DNA of 62,128 bases from Gamarada debralockiae. Lineage: Eukaryota; Ascomycota; Leotiomycetes; Helotiales; Hyphodiscaceae. Where the stretch lies: assembly GCA_002803225.1 (NCBI GenBank), contig NXFV01001260.1, forward strand, positions 1 through 62,128, written 5' to 3'. Shown here one piece after another: positions 11,004 through 23,900 of the stretch. The notes under the pieces were generated by a model that saw only the letters and a program-made list of their open reading frames with translations, was not told where the DNA came from and made no database searches. How positions within the stretch are numbered: the stretch's first letter is position 1; each line of letters begins with the position of its first letter. Position numbers and translations under genes: made by a program.

Positions 11004-12191
11004 ATGGCAGGCGTTGAGACCTACAAAGTTGGCGACTGGAAGCTCCAGTCCGGACAAACAATCCCAGATGCGCACATTGCGTACAAGACCTTCGGAGACT
11101 CTAAGTTCCCCGCAATCATTTACCCCTCCTGGTACTCTGGCGGTACGTATAGCTTCCATTGTGAACGATACTCAGCTGACACTTCATAGTCATTGCTGAC
11201 AATGAGTGGTTGATCGGAGAAGATCAGGCCTTGAACCCAAAGAAGTATTTCATCATTATCACTGCTCTCTTTGGAAACGGCCAATCGACCTCCCCGTCAA
11301 ACTCAAACATCAAGCCTTTCCCGAAGGTCACGTTCTTCGACAACGTTCGAGCTCAACACAAACTCGTGACTGAGCACCTTGGTGTTAAGCACGCACGTGC
11401 GGTCATCGGATGGTCTATGGGAGCTGGCCAGACTTTTCAATGGGCTACTAGCTACCCTGATTTTATGGATATCGCTGTCCCATTTTGCGGTGCTGCAAAG
11501 ACTTCATTGCATAATCAGGTCTTCCTTGAGGGGGTCAAGTCTGCTCTGTTGGGTGCAAAGAAACAATCCTCGGCCGGCTCCTGCGAGGATGGAATACTGC
11601 CAAAGGGAGAAGAATACCGAATTTGGACAGCCGAGGAAAAGGAAGTTGGGTTGAAAGCTTTCGGCAGAGTATATGCTGGGTGGGGATTCAGCCAGGCCTT
11701 TTACCGAGCCAAATTGTATGAAAGTGTACTTGGATATAAGGATCTGGAGGACTTTATGAAGAATTTCTGGGAGACTTGGGCCCTTTCCAAAGGTAAGCGC
11801 GGAATGTCCGGTCTGTATTCGGTGATTGATAGAGTGCAGATCCTGAGAATTTGCTCGCTATGCTGTACACCTGGCAGGCTGGAGATTGTTCAAAACAGGA
11901 ACCATACAATGGTGACTTTAAAGCTTCCATGGAGGCAATAAAGGCAAAGACACTTGTTTTACCAGGAAAGACAGACCTGTATTTCCCGTAGGTTTCATGT
12001 TCTGAGCCCATAGCCACTTGCTAATATTGCCCAGGCCCGAAGATTCCGAGATTGAAGTTGCCAATATGAAGCCTGGCATTGGAAAGATGGAAGCTTTCCC
12101 GTCCATTTGGGGACACTGGGCAGGCGGCCCAGGAGACAGTAAGGAAGACGTGAAATGGCTTAATGAGAAGCTTCGGGAAATTGGCCTTTGA
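11004..12191 (+). CDS. Alpha/beta hydrolase, homoserine acetyltransferase (MetX)-like fold
   Basis: Alpha/beta-hydrolase related to the homoserine O-acetyltransferase family. Four exons, 11004-11142, 11190-11792, 11840-11987 and 12035-12191, join to 348 aa. The nucleophile elbow is GWSMGAG with Ser122. The acid Asp is likely in VLPGKTDLYFP, and the His is in the C-terminal SIWGHWAGGP. The stretch FFDNVRAQHKLVTEHLGV before the elbow is typical of MetX-like proteins. At 348 aa it is shorter than true fungal Met2 enzymes (about 480 aa or more), so methionine synthesis is unlikely and the substrate is unknown. No signal peptide is seen. Confidence 0.88.
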
Positions 12192-12459
12192 GTCTTTGAA
12201 CCGATTCGAAAAGTAAAATTTTGGTACTTGAGTAGTCTAGCTAGTTCCGATTGAAATGATTGCCAAAGCTAGGTAGCCAAATAGAGTGATTTTCAGTGAA
12301 GACAGAGGAAATAGAACGTGGAATTGCCCAAGTTCTGTGGGCCGTAAGCCCACACGTGATCGCGTTTTCTTTCCAGAACATCGCGTCTGAAACCGCAAAG
12401 CGTTTTCTAGCTACAACATCTCGCACAACGAAACAAAATTAGCCAGCGACGGAGTAGCA

Positions 12460-12962
12460 ATGGCAGAGCCACCAACCAAGCCTGTCGAACTCTCATTCCC
12501 TATGCCAAAAGCCCCCGAAACGCGAATCCACCTGCACCTCACAATCCAAACAACCTCATTGCTGCTCTTCCTGACAACAGCATTGAATGGAAATACATCT
12601 GAAGCAGCTTCTCTAGGATCATTTGTTTACGCGCTTCCTGATGTAAGCTATCTATTCCCAATTCCAACTTCATTATTTCAAACAGTTTCGGAGCTAACAA
12701 GCAACAGAGGTTAAACGCAGGTCAAACTCTGTCAACTCCGCTCTACACCTACGAACCATCCATCGAGTTCACAACGCGTCTAGCTAAGCTATTGGCACGG
12801 AAGACTGGCAAGCCTGTTTACGTGGGTAATTCCATAAGCTTTGCGAGTGCAGGGATGGGTGGCACGGTTGAGGAGGAGATGGAAGGATTCAAGAAGGTTG
12901 TTGAGGTTGTTATGGAGGAGGTTGGGAAGAGTGGTGGCGTGAAACTTGTTAATGGGCATTGA
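12460..12962 (+). CDS. Proteasome assembly chaperone 4 (PAC4/PSMG4 family)
   Basis: Small chaperone expected to help assemble the alpha-ring of the 20S proteasome together with its PAC3 partner. Two exons, 12460-12642 and 12708-12962, join to 145 aa, a normal PAC4 length. The N-terminal strand region RIHLHLTIQTTSLLLFLTT and the later SLGSFVYALPD match the family core. The second exon gives STPLYTYEPSIEFTTRLAKL followed by KTGKPVYVGNSISF and a C-terminal helix. The start codon is the first ATG in frame. It lies about 270 bp downstream of the hydrolase gene on the same strand. Confidence 0.85.
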
Positions 12963-14978
12963 TATAATGCATACAGCCTTCAAAGGCAGTTGGCACCGTT
13001 TCAGTCGGGGAAGAATGGCACATCGACGGAGACTTTTCTTGCAACGGATGTGGATGACTACGACAGAAGCACAAGACGGCCTTGAAATATCCCCGAGAAA
13101 GCCGAGCTCCCCTCTTCCACATCCGGCGAAACCGAAGGCATCTATCAAACTGGCAAATCTTGAAGGTGTGGTGCAGATGTGACCAAGATCTTGATTGTTC
13201 TTGTACTAAGTTTCGGATCGAAGGGCGTGGACGGGGAGAAACATCGTATGAGTGGTCTTGGTTCTGGCTTAACTACGTCGATGTCCATTCCGGCATGCAA
13301 TGAGGGTGGCAATCTGAAGCCCTCTCGGAGAGAGCCTGTTCATGAAGGGTAGCTTTGGGAACGGATATTCCGAACATGTTCGTCGGCCTGACCGCGATGG
13401 CTACTGACGGGGTTTGTCGACGAAGCACTTGATGGATGATGATTCCCCTTGTAGCGGAAATCGATGTCGGGGGAACCGAAAGAGCAATTTTCGCGCGGAG
13501 GGTCTTCAAGTTTCTAGCATTGTAGCACCACCTTGCGCCACTCTTGTGCAATCTTACTCAGTACAACAGAAGAATCGATGCGTAACCTACCCTCCTCTAC
13601 CAAGTGCCACCAAACTAATATCCTGTTTCCTCTGTGAACCCTGAGCATGCACAGCGGCTTGTCACTTCAACCAGATGTCTAACGCCTCAATGGCTTTCGT
13701 ACAAGGCACATGACAAGAGGCATTGTCGATCTCAAACTAACTGGTAAAAGGATATATGCAAGTAAATAGGACGTCAATCTTAAAAGTCCGTCCTGTGCTG
13801 CTTCTAGGACTGCCAAACCACGCCGGATCCCAAGGCATGATGTTGCACCAAATGCATTAAAGGTTTAGACATGGAGACCGAGTGCCCCCTTCCCCCAAAG
13901 TGAGCACCTTTTACCCCATCAAGTGCTGCCCGTGCAAGCCCGCGCCATTTAACATTCAATCATGTGTCTATTGAAGAGAACCAAAACACACTCACCCTTC
14001 TGGTATAGCGGGAGTGGCTGCTCGGCTGCTCGCATATGGAATCTTGCAGCTTCCTCGAAATAGCTTCATGAAGCAACTTGCTTTCCCTGTAGAAAATTCA
14101 ACCAGTTCTTGTATAAAAATTCTCCGAACATGTTCCACAAAAAATAATAACTAAAGTATCATCAACCTTAGGGAATCGGGATCCAGCTCACAAAGGGTTT
14201 CCCCAGGGCAAATTACCACCAGCTCTAGACAGTGTTTCAAACCCTTATCTCTGTGGCAAATTGACTGATTCAATACAATGTATGGAAGTCATTCTATATA
14301 TAAAGCCCCTGGTAAATATGCCGGGAAGCGTCCTTCAACATTCAATGTTGTTGCTTGGGTTGTGAAGAGTTGTTCTCGTCAAAGGCGGCATCGAAAATTT
14401 TCGATGAAAGTCAAAATCAACATTTTCGCTTGCAGCTTGATTGCGGGCGACAGGATTTCCAGCCCATGCTGGCGAACCCACTTTGAACTTCAACGATCTG
14501 GCATTTCCACGACCTCACCTTACAATTCAGATCTCTGCCACCAGGAGACAGGAACAAATCACACGTTTGTACAGTGCAAGTTCCCGCAAAACCATATCGC
14601 CTTTCCTACGGCCTCTGACCTCTGCGAACCAAAGTTCGCAAACAACCCCACGTCGATAGTCGCCTCTGCTACGAATTCCTTTTGCAATCGTCACACCACA
14701 ATTCAAGAGCGATTTACTCAGTTATTTGCGACTCGTAAGTCTAGATCTATCCTTTCCCAACAGATGTTGCGCCTTCAAGATACGCAAGAAAGCTTGAAAG
14801 CAGAGCCAAAGCTAACCAGCTCGGTTTCTCCTCCAGATGTCGACCAAAAATATTTAACGTACCACAAGTGACCTTGTGCGACCTCAAAAGGCTCATTTCC
14901 TACCAGAAACGGCGTACCTGCATATCGGGATCTCTTGAATCACCACAGAAGGACGGTTGACAGGGCTCTAGGAGTCAA
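12963..14978. other. 2-kb intergenic region upstream of karyopherin gene
   Basis: No gene can be supported here. A 197-codon frame at 14278-14871 has no recognisable domain and an untypical composition. It overlaps what is probably the 5' leader of the karyopherin gene, where CTCGTAAGT at about 14734 followed by CCCAACAG at about 14762 could be a small 5'-UTR intron. Confidence 0.5.
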
Positions 14979-14987
14979 ATGACGGTC

Positions 14988-17974
14988 ATGGCCTGGCAGC
15001 CGCAAGAAGAGCCATTGAGGCAGTTGTCACGTTGCTTGAAAGACTCCCTGAGTGGGCACAATAAGAATGCCCAAAAGCAAGCGGAAATTGTGAGTCGAAT
15101 AGAGCATATTTGCTTGTTGAGGAGCTTCTAGACCTTGGCGCGAACGTGTAACTGACCTTATTGCCTTTTTATATAGATGCTTGCTCAGGCAAAATCCTCA
15201 CCTGACATCAATAACTACCTCACATATCTGTTTTCGAGTTCTCAAGTTCCCCCAGGACTGAGTTACAGCCCCGAGGAATATCATGCGGTCCGAGCAGCGG
15301 CAGCTTTAATGCTGAAAAACAACATCAGAACGGGCTACAAGTCGATACCTCCAGAGAGCGTCGCCCTGGTTCGGTCTTCAATACCTCTGGCATTGCAGGA
15401 CAAGAATCAGTCAATCCGAAGCTATGCTGGGAACGTGATCACAGAGATCGTCACTCGGGGTGGAATCCTTGGCTGGCCTCAATTACTACCGGAATTACTG
15501 GCATTAATTGGCAATGAGACTGGGAATGTTACACCAGAAGCACAGGAGGGAGCAATGGCTGCTTTGGCCAAAGTCTGCGAAGATAACAAGAAGATGCTCG
15601 ACAAGGACTACCAAGGACAGCGCCCCCTCACTTTCATCATCCCGAAGCTTATTCAATTCACGGTCAACGAAAAGCCAAAGATTCGGTCATTAGCTCTAGG
15701 TAGCATCAACGTTTTCATTCCGCAAAAGCCTCAGGCTTTACTTGTTAACCTCGACGACCTCCTGAATCGCCTCTTCTCCCTTGCCAGTGACCCCTCTGTT
15801 GACGTCCGGCGGCAAGTCTGTCGAGCTTTCGTTCAGATCGTCGAAATCCGACCTGACAAGATTCTACCACACATCGGAGGCTTGGTTGATTACATGATTG
15901 CTCAGCAGCGAAATGTGAAGGAGGATGAGGATTTGGCTTGCGATGCCGCAGAGTTTTGGCTCACTGTTGGTGAGCATCACGAGCTCTGGAAATCGCTGGC
16001 CCCTTATCTCAACAAAATTATTCCGGTCCTCTTGGAGAGTATGGTGTACAGCGAAGACGATATGCTCATGCTTCAAAGCGGTGGAAACGATGCTGATGAA
16101 GAGGATCGTGCCGAGGACATCAAGCCCAAGTTCGCAAAGAACAAGAGCGTTCGAACGCTTGCCAACGGAGAAGACGTCGAGGAAGACGGTCCAAATGGCG
16201 CATCGTACGAAAAGCTGAGTGGCATGGATGATAACGATCTCGATGAGGGAGAAATCGACGAGTCGGATGACGACGATGACGATGGAAATCCCGAGGATAG
16301 ATGGAATCTGCGCAAATGCTCTGCCGCTGCGTTGGACGTTTTCGCAACCGATTTCCGAGGACCAGTCTTCGAAACCATTCTTCCTTATTTAATGACGAAT
16401 CTGAAGCATGAAGAATGGCAGTTCCGTGAGGCTGCTGTTCTTGCACTGGGAGCCGTCGCGGAAGGTTGTATGGACGAGGTCACGCCACATCTACCAGAGT
16501 TGATTCCTTACCTCAATTCCTTACTCAAAGATCCCGAAGCTCTTGTCCGACAGATCACCTGCTGGACACTGGGTCGATATTCTGCGTGGGGAGCTAGTCT
16601 TGCGACTGCAGACCTGCGGACCAAATATTTCGAGCCCATGATGGAAGGCATCCTTCTTACCATGCTGGACCGTAACAAGAGAGTCCAAGAAGCTGCAGCT
16701 TCTGCCTTCGCGCATCTCGAGGAGAAAGCGGGCGCTGGTTTGACCCCCTATTGTGAGCCCATTATTCGCCAATTCGTCCAGTGTTTCGAAAGATACAAGG
16801 ATAGGAACATGTTCATCCTCTACGACTGCGTCCAAACTTTAGCTGAGCATGTGGGCCATGGGCTTGCCCAACCACAGCTGATCGATCTATTAATGCCGGC
16901 CCTGATCCATCGATGGAACAAAGTCTCCGACCAGTCGCGCGAGCTTTTCCCCCTCCTTGAGTGCCTATCTTACGTCGCTACTGCTCTGGCCGAGACGTTC
17001 GCGCCGTTTGCAGCGCCAGTCTTCGCCAGGTGCATAAAAATCATCCATCAAAACTTGGAAGAATACGTTGCGGCGGTCAATAACCCTATTTTGGACAGTC
17101 CTGACAAGGACTTTCTCGTAACGAGCTTGGACCTTTTAAGCGCTATTGTCCAGGCAGTCGACGATAAACAATCCGCAGCACTCGTATCCGGCTCACAACC
17201 TCGACTTTTTGACCTTCTACAATTCTGTATGGAAGATCCCGAAAACGATGTGCGCCAATCATCCTATGCCTTGCTAGGAGACTGCGCTAAATACGTCTTC
17301 CCACAATTGCAACCTTTCCTGCCGACTTTGCTACCGATTCTGATCAAGCAGCTCGACTTGGACACCATCTTAGATGAGCAGATCCAGACTGGGTTCAGCG
17401 TGGTGAACAATGCCTGCTGGTCGTGTGGTGAGATCGCAATTCAGAGTGGGAAGGATATGGGACCGTATGTTGGCAAGCTCTTGCAACGATTCCTCGAAAT
17501 TCTCGGCAATCCCGAGGTACCCAAGTCTGTCCTCGAGAATGCTGCAATTGCTATGGGACGACTCGGGCTCCAGAATGCGGAAATCATGGCCCCTGGTCTT
17601 TCCAGCTTCTCGGAACCGTTCTTGAAGTGCATCAGCACTGTTGATGACACTTTGGAGAAGGCCACTGCTTGCAAGGGATTCACTTTGTGCGCCCTGGTCA
17701 ACCCTCCAGCGATGGAGAAGGACCTTGCAAGTTTCTTCACCATGATCGCTCGATACAAGATGGAAGAGACGAAGCTGACTCCACTGACGGCGGATCTCCA
17801 CAATATCTTCCAGCATGTAGGTCATTCCCTGGCATTCGAAGAGCCGCAAATGCTAACAAATCGTCTCAGACATTGGAAACTTACAAACGTCTCATCCCCG
17901 AATTCGATCCCTATCTCAACAATAATATTTCGCCAGCAGACGTCAACGCTCTTCGAACGAACTACAACTTGTAA
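14988..17974 (+). CDS. KAP104: Transportin / importin beta-2 (Kap104)
   Basis: Karyopherin that imports PY-NLS cargo such as hnRNP-type RNA-binding proteins into the nucleus. Exons 14988-15089, 15177-17816 and 17870-17974 join to 948 aa. An in-frame ATG three codons upstream (14979) is possible, but MAWQPQEEPLRQL is the usual family start. The protein is built of HEAT repeats throughout. The acidic H8 loop that releases cargo upon RanGTP binding is clear near residues 385-410 (DLDEGEIDESDDDDDDG), followed by WNLRKCSAAALDVFA. The C-terminus ends TNYNL. The last intron (17817-17869) has a TGCTAAC branch point. The gene is intact. Confidence 0.95.
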
Positions 17975-20900
17975 ATAAGACACTCACGATAAAGATCGAT
18001 CCATTTCGGGCACAGCAGAAACTTGACGACAAAGGGGCGTAACGGGATGATTTGGGAGCAGGGACTGATTGAAGCGACACATGATATTGTATTTACGACG
18101 CATATGAAATCGTTTCTTCTGGGAGGACGAACCTCATTCCATTTCCCTTCGGGCACGCGAGCGAGAAAGAGTAAAAGAGCATTTTCGATTTGGCATTTGA
18201 AGGCAATGGCAGGCAAACAAGAGCACACACAACTAGGTTTTTCATGTTGTGAGGCAAATTAGATAGATATATTTCTTCCTCTTTCTTTTACTTTGACGAT
18301 AGTTTGAGCGATATTTGCTGGCATCTTAGATGGATGGTCCATTCTTTCACTGCTCAATGGATGAGCGGGGATCTCGAATGGTGAGCGGTTGCTGATGGGA
18401 GGAGATGCAACTAGAGAGGGGCAGCAGAGTGGAGCTTACAGTAGGTAGTTACTTAGGTAGTTTAGGTAGATAGGAACTCCCTTCGTGGAGTGAGTTTGGC
18501 ATAGTAGGTAGCAATGAAGACGAGGATACTTCTGGCACGCAAGTTCATTGCCTTCATTAGAAAGTTAGACTTAGCCTTCCTCATATTTTATGCAGGTCTC
18601 GGAAACCTCATCCCGTCGTCACAATTACCCAATACCCATTAGAGCAATCTTATATCCATAGCAGCCGCGTGCTTAACTACCTACATCAGTCTTTGGGTCG
18701 CTGACCGCTGACCTCCCGCACGCCTGCCTCCTCCAAAATTCTTCGCGGGCGGGAATCCTTCCCTCCCCTTTCTGAATCAGGCTTCTGATCAGTGAGCTGT
18801 GACCGAGCCGCTGGAAGCATTGCAATCCTTCGTTCTCCCATTGACAGTGGCGTCGCACACTTCCCCTGATTCCAGGCGTGGCTGTGAGTGAGCCTCGCAG
18901 CACGCCTGGCGGCCTGAAATGCCGAAGAAGGATATCGATACTTTGTGCGTGCGTGTACTGTATTGAATTTTTTGAGGCCAGGACGAGGTAACCAGTCGCT
19001 GAAGCGCGGCTGGTAGTGGTGAGCAGGCTGTGCAGGTGGTAAAAGAATCCTTTGCCCTTCGATGTTTGGGAGTCGTCATACTTACCGCCGCCGCAACAGC
19101 TGTTAATCAATAATCCGATCTGACTTCCAAGGTCTCTTTGATACCTGGGGCAAACGTCAAGGTTTAAGATTTAAAATTTTGTTTATTATTTTGTGAGTGG
19201 ACTGTCGAGGGTCTGGATTGCTTTGGATAATGCAACCCGCAAAATCCTTCTCTGTGGACCCTGACTGGAAGGGAAACGTGAAATTCCCGATTGAGATGTT
19301 TTGCGGTTTACTCGACACGTAAGTGTCCTTAGCCACCTGCTTGTCACATTATCAGGAGTGCATGTTCCCCGAGGGGAATTTTGTTCGGTCTGATTTTGAA
19401 CCGAATTATTATCATTATTGGGTAGTACTTGAATATGACTGTGGAGCTGAGCCGATGTTCAAATGGATTGAAGTTTTCTTGAGACGTATTTGAATCATTT
19501 CGTTCAATCTGAATATATTGTTTTAGGAGTCTTGGGATATTATCTAATATCCAGATCCAGATCCTGGGTCTTGGCAGGGTGAACAAGTTGGTGGGATGGC
19601 TTACATGTTGAGGGTATATTATTTCCTGGATGGATCTTGAGAACTTGGAAGCTTTTCGGGCATCGGGATATAAGTTCAAGATGTAAACTTCGAATTGTTA
19701 CTTTGCATGTTCTTTGAGGTAGAAGCTCCTATTCCAAGGTAATTTACGTTTAGATTGGTTGCGCTCCATGGCAATTGGCGCTGATTTCGATGCTTCTCGT
19801 CCGGGAAATAGACTACTTGTGCATGCGCGATGATACTTTGAATCACGCTGCATATTACTCGTTAAAGTTGTTATCATGAGGATATAAGCTTCCGTTATCA
19901 CACTGTGAGTGGTTAAGATTTCTATTTTAAGGACAATGGAGGCTGTTTGGGAACAGCGAATGGGGAATTGAGGGGTTGAGATCCCATGCAGCCACAAGGA
20001 CCACAACAACTTCTCCATCGGTGTTTTGTGATGAGATAGACTCCGTACAAGGTCATGACTGTGACTCTTGGGATGAACACTTTGGAGCTTCTTCGGCTCA
20101 ATATATGGCTTACCTTACAATTGTCAACCTAGAAAGAACGGAGTCGCCGAAGGGACTCGCAGGGGTGGATGCCTCTAATGAGTGAGGGTGATTACTGCGT
20201 AATGTCAATATTTGCTTTTGGTTGTCACGATAGTATGATTTGTAGACACAGCCATGACGGAATATAATTGTTGGTTGGTGTTTTGGTGTTGTAGAGTAGT
20301 TCATCAGCGTGTGGTTGCGGGTAAGTAAAAGCGGAAGAGGGACTCTAACCGAGTTATTTATAGATTTAAGCTCGGTTGCTAGTAAAGTCAAAAAGGACAC
20401 TAATTTCCAACCAAAAAGCTTGGCGATTTACGGGCCAGGGCATCTACTGACCTAAACTGACCATACAGAAAGCTTCTTGACATTCATAAGCCCTCTGTCT
20501 TACACTCCACATGGCTCGTCCCACATCCACCTCCCCACCTCGATGGAGATGATTTGTTTGGTAGAATGCAGTAACCAGGGTTGCAAAGGTTCTTTTTGTC
20601 ACTGGAACACTAACACTTGAGGAAGTATCCACCCTTGAATTGAGCGATACCGAGGCATCCATTCAGATCCATGGACAAGGGATTCGCAAACATCATCTGA
20701 ATCGAAAGTTCTTCACCGCTTTTACCCTGTTCGACTCGACGCGAAGCTGCTAGAAACATGAAAAGGTAATCGTCTTATGATTCCCGTCCGGGTGATACAA
20801 TATGCCAGAGGCACCTAAGCGATGGCGAATATAGCTCTGCTATTTTGATAAATCGCCTGATAGATCCCCTCATTGGCCATCTCGAGGTGAAAGCAGATCC

Positions 20901-23900
20901 TTGGCCCAATCCAATGGTCCATGAATTGACCCGACAAGTCTTGCTGCCACTGACGCATAAGTCCAAGAAAACATCTGCTGCAAAGGGCCGAAGCGGCGTA
21001 GTTCAAGGGTCCCCAGCCGCAATGCGATCTCTTTGATCTTCAACTGCCCAATCGGGAAAACTTCCACGGGGATATCTCTTCATTCGGAATTTTCCGACCG
21101 TTTCATATCTTCGATGCTTTTTGATCAGAGATCTTTGAGATAAAAATCGAGTGGCTGGTGGTGGACCGCCTTACCATAGCAAAATCCGGCAACTAAGGCA
21201 AAGAGATCCCCTAGCGACGCTGAATCATGCCTCTTCACCATGGATCTTCCACTTTTTGCCCGTGCCACGGCCTTGTGCTGTGTGCATGGAAGGCCAGGGG
21301 GGGCTTTACTGGGTTGAGAAAGGGCAGCCGAGTGCCTCACCGCCTTCCACAATGGCTTGTCGGGTGACGACAGTCTGTTCACATTGGCTGAACTCTCTCC
21401 AGATTCGGCTCTACAAGAGGAGGAAAGACTGGCGACGTGCATGGGAGACTGCAGTCATGGCAAATGACTTTAGAATCCAGCATTTGCTGCATGGGACAAC
21501 ATCACCCTCGGTGGGATATTCGACGATAAATGCGGCGAGCAGCGATTCTTCAAGATCTGGTCTACCTGGGAACAAAAATTCTAGGAACTTCAAGCCACCC
21601 GAGCACCACTAGATGGTGGACGCTCCAAATGGTTACCACAGTCTGAAGGTGTAAACCAAGTTCATCGTCACTTCTTTCGGCCGGATAGCTTTCGAACCAG
21701 TAATCCTTCACACTTGACCCCCACCCCGCACTGAAGCGCACCAAGGTGTCTTCTCGAAGCCCGCAGCTAACAAGTTAAAACTGACGTCGGTTATTTTCTA
21801 AGCATCGATGCTTCAAGGCGGTCAACAGGAGAGACGTCCCTGGGACAGCCAAGCTTCAGACTCTCTCTGAACTCCACAGTCATCAACTCGGACTCCGCGA
21901 ACGAAACCATACCATCGGCGACCCAAAAATATACAGAAAAGAGGCGACCTGATCATGATACAATCTGACGGCGACGGCGACCGACAACTATAGCTCGGCT
22001 GTACTCACTCTACGTACAGGTACGAGGCAATATTGAAAAGGTTTTACAGCTGAACCTTTGTATGCTACGTTGTATCCACAGCGATAGCAAAGCTTCCCAA
22101 AGTGCAAGAGGCGACGGCCTTCTGGAAGTTTTAACGATCCTAAATATAGCGCTTACGGTTTGTTCCATGCATGAGATGCCGAGCCGCTTGCCCATTCGCA
22201 GTAATTTTCGAGTGTCATGCACGACCCACCAATCACTGACTGGATTGGCATGCCTCGAAAGATCATGAGGCACTGAGATTTCGGAGTCAAGCGTCTGACA
22301 GTGCATAGATATCGAAGCAACCTCAGGATGGCAAAACGGCGAAGAATCTGGCCAATACTTGTCACTTCATTTGATTCTACACGGTAAATTGCACTACCTC
22401 CGTACTGAGTATTTCTGTCAGCTCAAGTTGTATGAAATAATCACAAGCTTTCACGTCAAACCAAAGGCGGTGAAAGCGGATCTCACGGCCCTACTTTACC
22501 CTATGACGTAACAGGGACCGTGGTGTCCTTAACGTTGTTCTATATTGCCGGTGCTCTAAGCTGCTACACAGATCACCGGGCGTCGGTGGCATGGGATTTC
22601 AGGGGACACCAGGGAAAGAGTAGTCGAGGAAAAGTATCAAGTCGAGTTTGCCCGAGACAACCTTAAACCTTAAAGTTCCCTCCTTGGTTGCTTCAGGAAG
22701 AGAGCTAGGGTAGGGTCAAAGAAGGGATGGGTTTTGCGGAAGAAGCCTCCAGATGGGTGATCCTCAAAGCCTCTCAGTGACAAATGTTCGATTGTGGCTT
22801 GCATTTTCCCCGAAGCTGTTGGAGCCTCAAGCTAGAAGCATACGCTGCTTCTGGTAAAGCAGTCTTGGGAGACTCCAAAACGTGGAACAAGCATCTTCTC
22901 CAGAGATCTTCCTGGGATGTTAAGCATAAGGGCATGATTCGCGCATAATTGACACTTTTGCTACCGTAGGAGTAACAGTAACAAGGAACATCGAGGAGAA
23001 TCAACGTCGATGTTTCATCGAACTCTTTCAGGTCCACCATGAACTCAGTTTGATACTCAAAATCTTTCTCGCACGTGTTCCTACCTAGGATCTAACCCCT
23101 AAATGGAGTCGGTTCCGTACGGCCCGAGGCTGAAAGTCCGTCACAGTCACGGTACCTTGAAACCACCCCATGGTCCATTCAGTGGCCCTACCACAGCACA
23201 GCCTTGCTCGCGTCAAAATATGCAAAAATGGACACGAGAATTATGACCGAAACGTCTGCCCATTCTGTCACCTCACTCGTCTATCTTCAGACCCTGGATG
23301 TTTCCAGTGCGACATTTCTTAGACCCTGTCGGCGCATCATCATCGCTGCAGCGCATCCGTCAAATGGATCAAAGCCATCCTGGTGGCCAAGCCCTTGTCC
23401 GTCCTAGCCATGCAGATGAGTGATCGAAACGGGGGCTAGCGCGAGGCGGAGTCTTTTCAAAACCAATTTTCACACCACACAAAACGTTGCAGGCGTAAAA
23501 CTACCCGGCCCAACCCCAAAAGAAACAAAACACAACCCCACGATCCAATCCCAATTCAGCGGTCAAGCTAGTCTTGTGAAGGAAGCCCTGCCCACGCTCG
23601 GTCCGCTAAACTTCAGGCAGCAGAATTACTCAAACGAAACGAACGAGGATCAGAGCATCCAGCCTCCTACTGTATTGTCCGTGCAATACCTAACATCCCA
23701 TTTGCTCGTTCACTGGCCGCTATTTCTCCCGGGCCAATCCTTTCGCGGCAACTTAAGACGGATACCAAAAAGAGCGATGTCATTCTTAACGCTTTATTTT
23801 TGGCAACAAACCCGAAGCCCGGTAACAAGGATCCTTGCTTTACTTTATTCCGAGTTCACATCTTCTGATCTGCTCTCGCCCGATGGTGCGGCGGTACAAA

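Noticed and set aside
11004..12191. True methionine-pathway homoserine O-acetyltransferase
   Set aside because: The protein is only 348 residues and shares the fold and nucleophile elbow but not the length of fungal Met2 enzymes.
14278..14871. 197-codon plus-strand frame upstream of the karyopherin gene
   Set aside because: It has no recognisable motif, a composition rich in rare combinations, and lies where the 5' leader of the next gene is expected.
18673..19110. 145-codon minus-strand frame
   Set aside because: Low similarity to any protein pattern I know, no plausible neighbouring exons, and overlapping frames of similar quality.
21660..21720. tRNA-like B-box (GGTTCGAAAGC on the minus strand)
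   Set aside because: No matching A-box or cloverleaf could be drawn around it.
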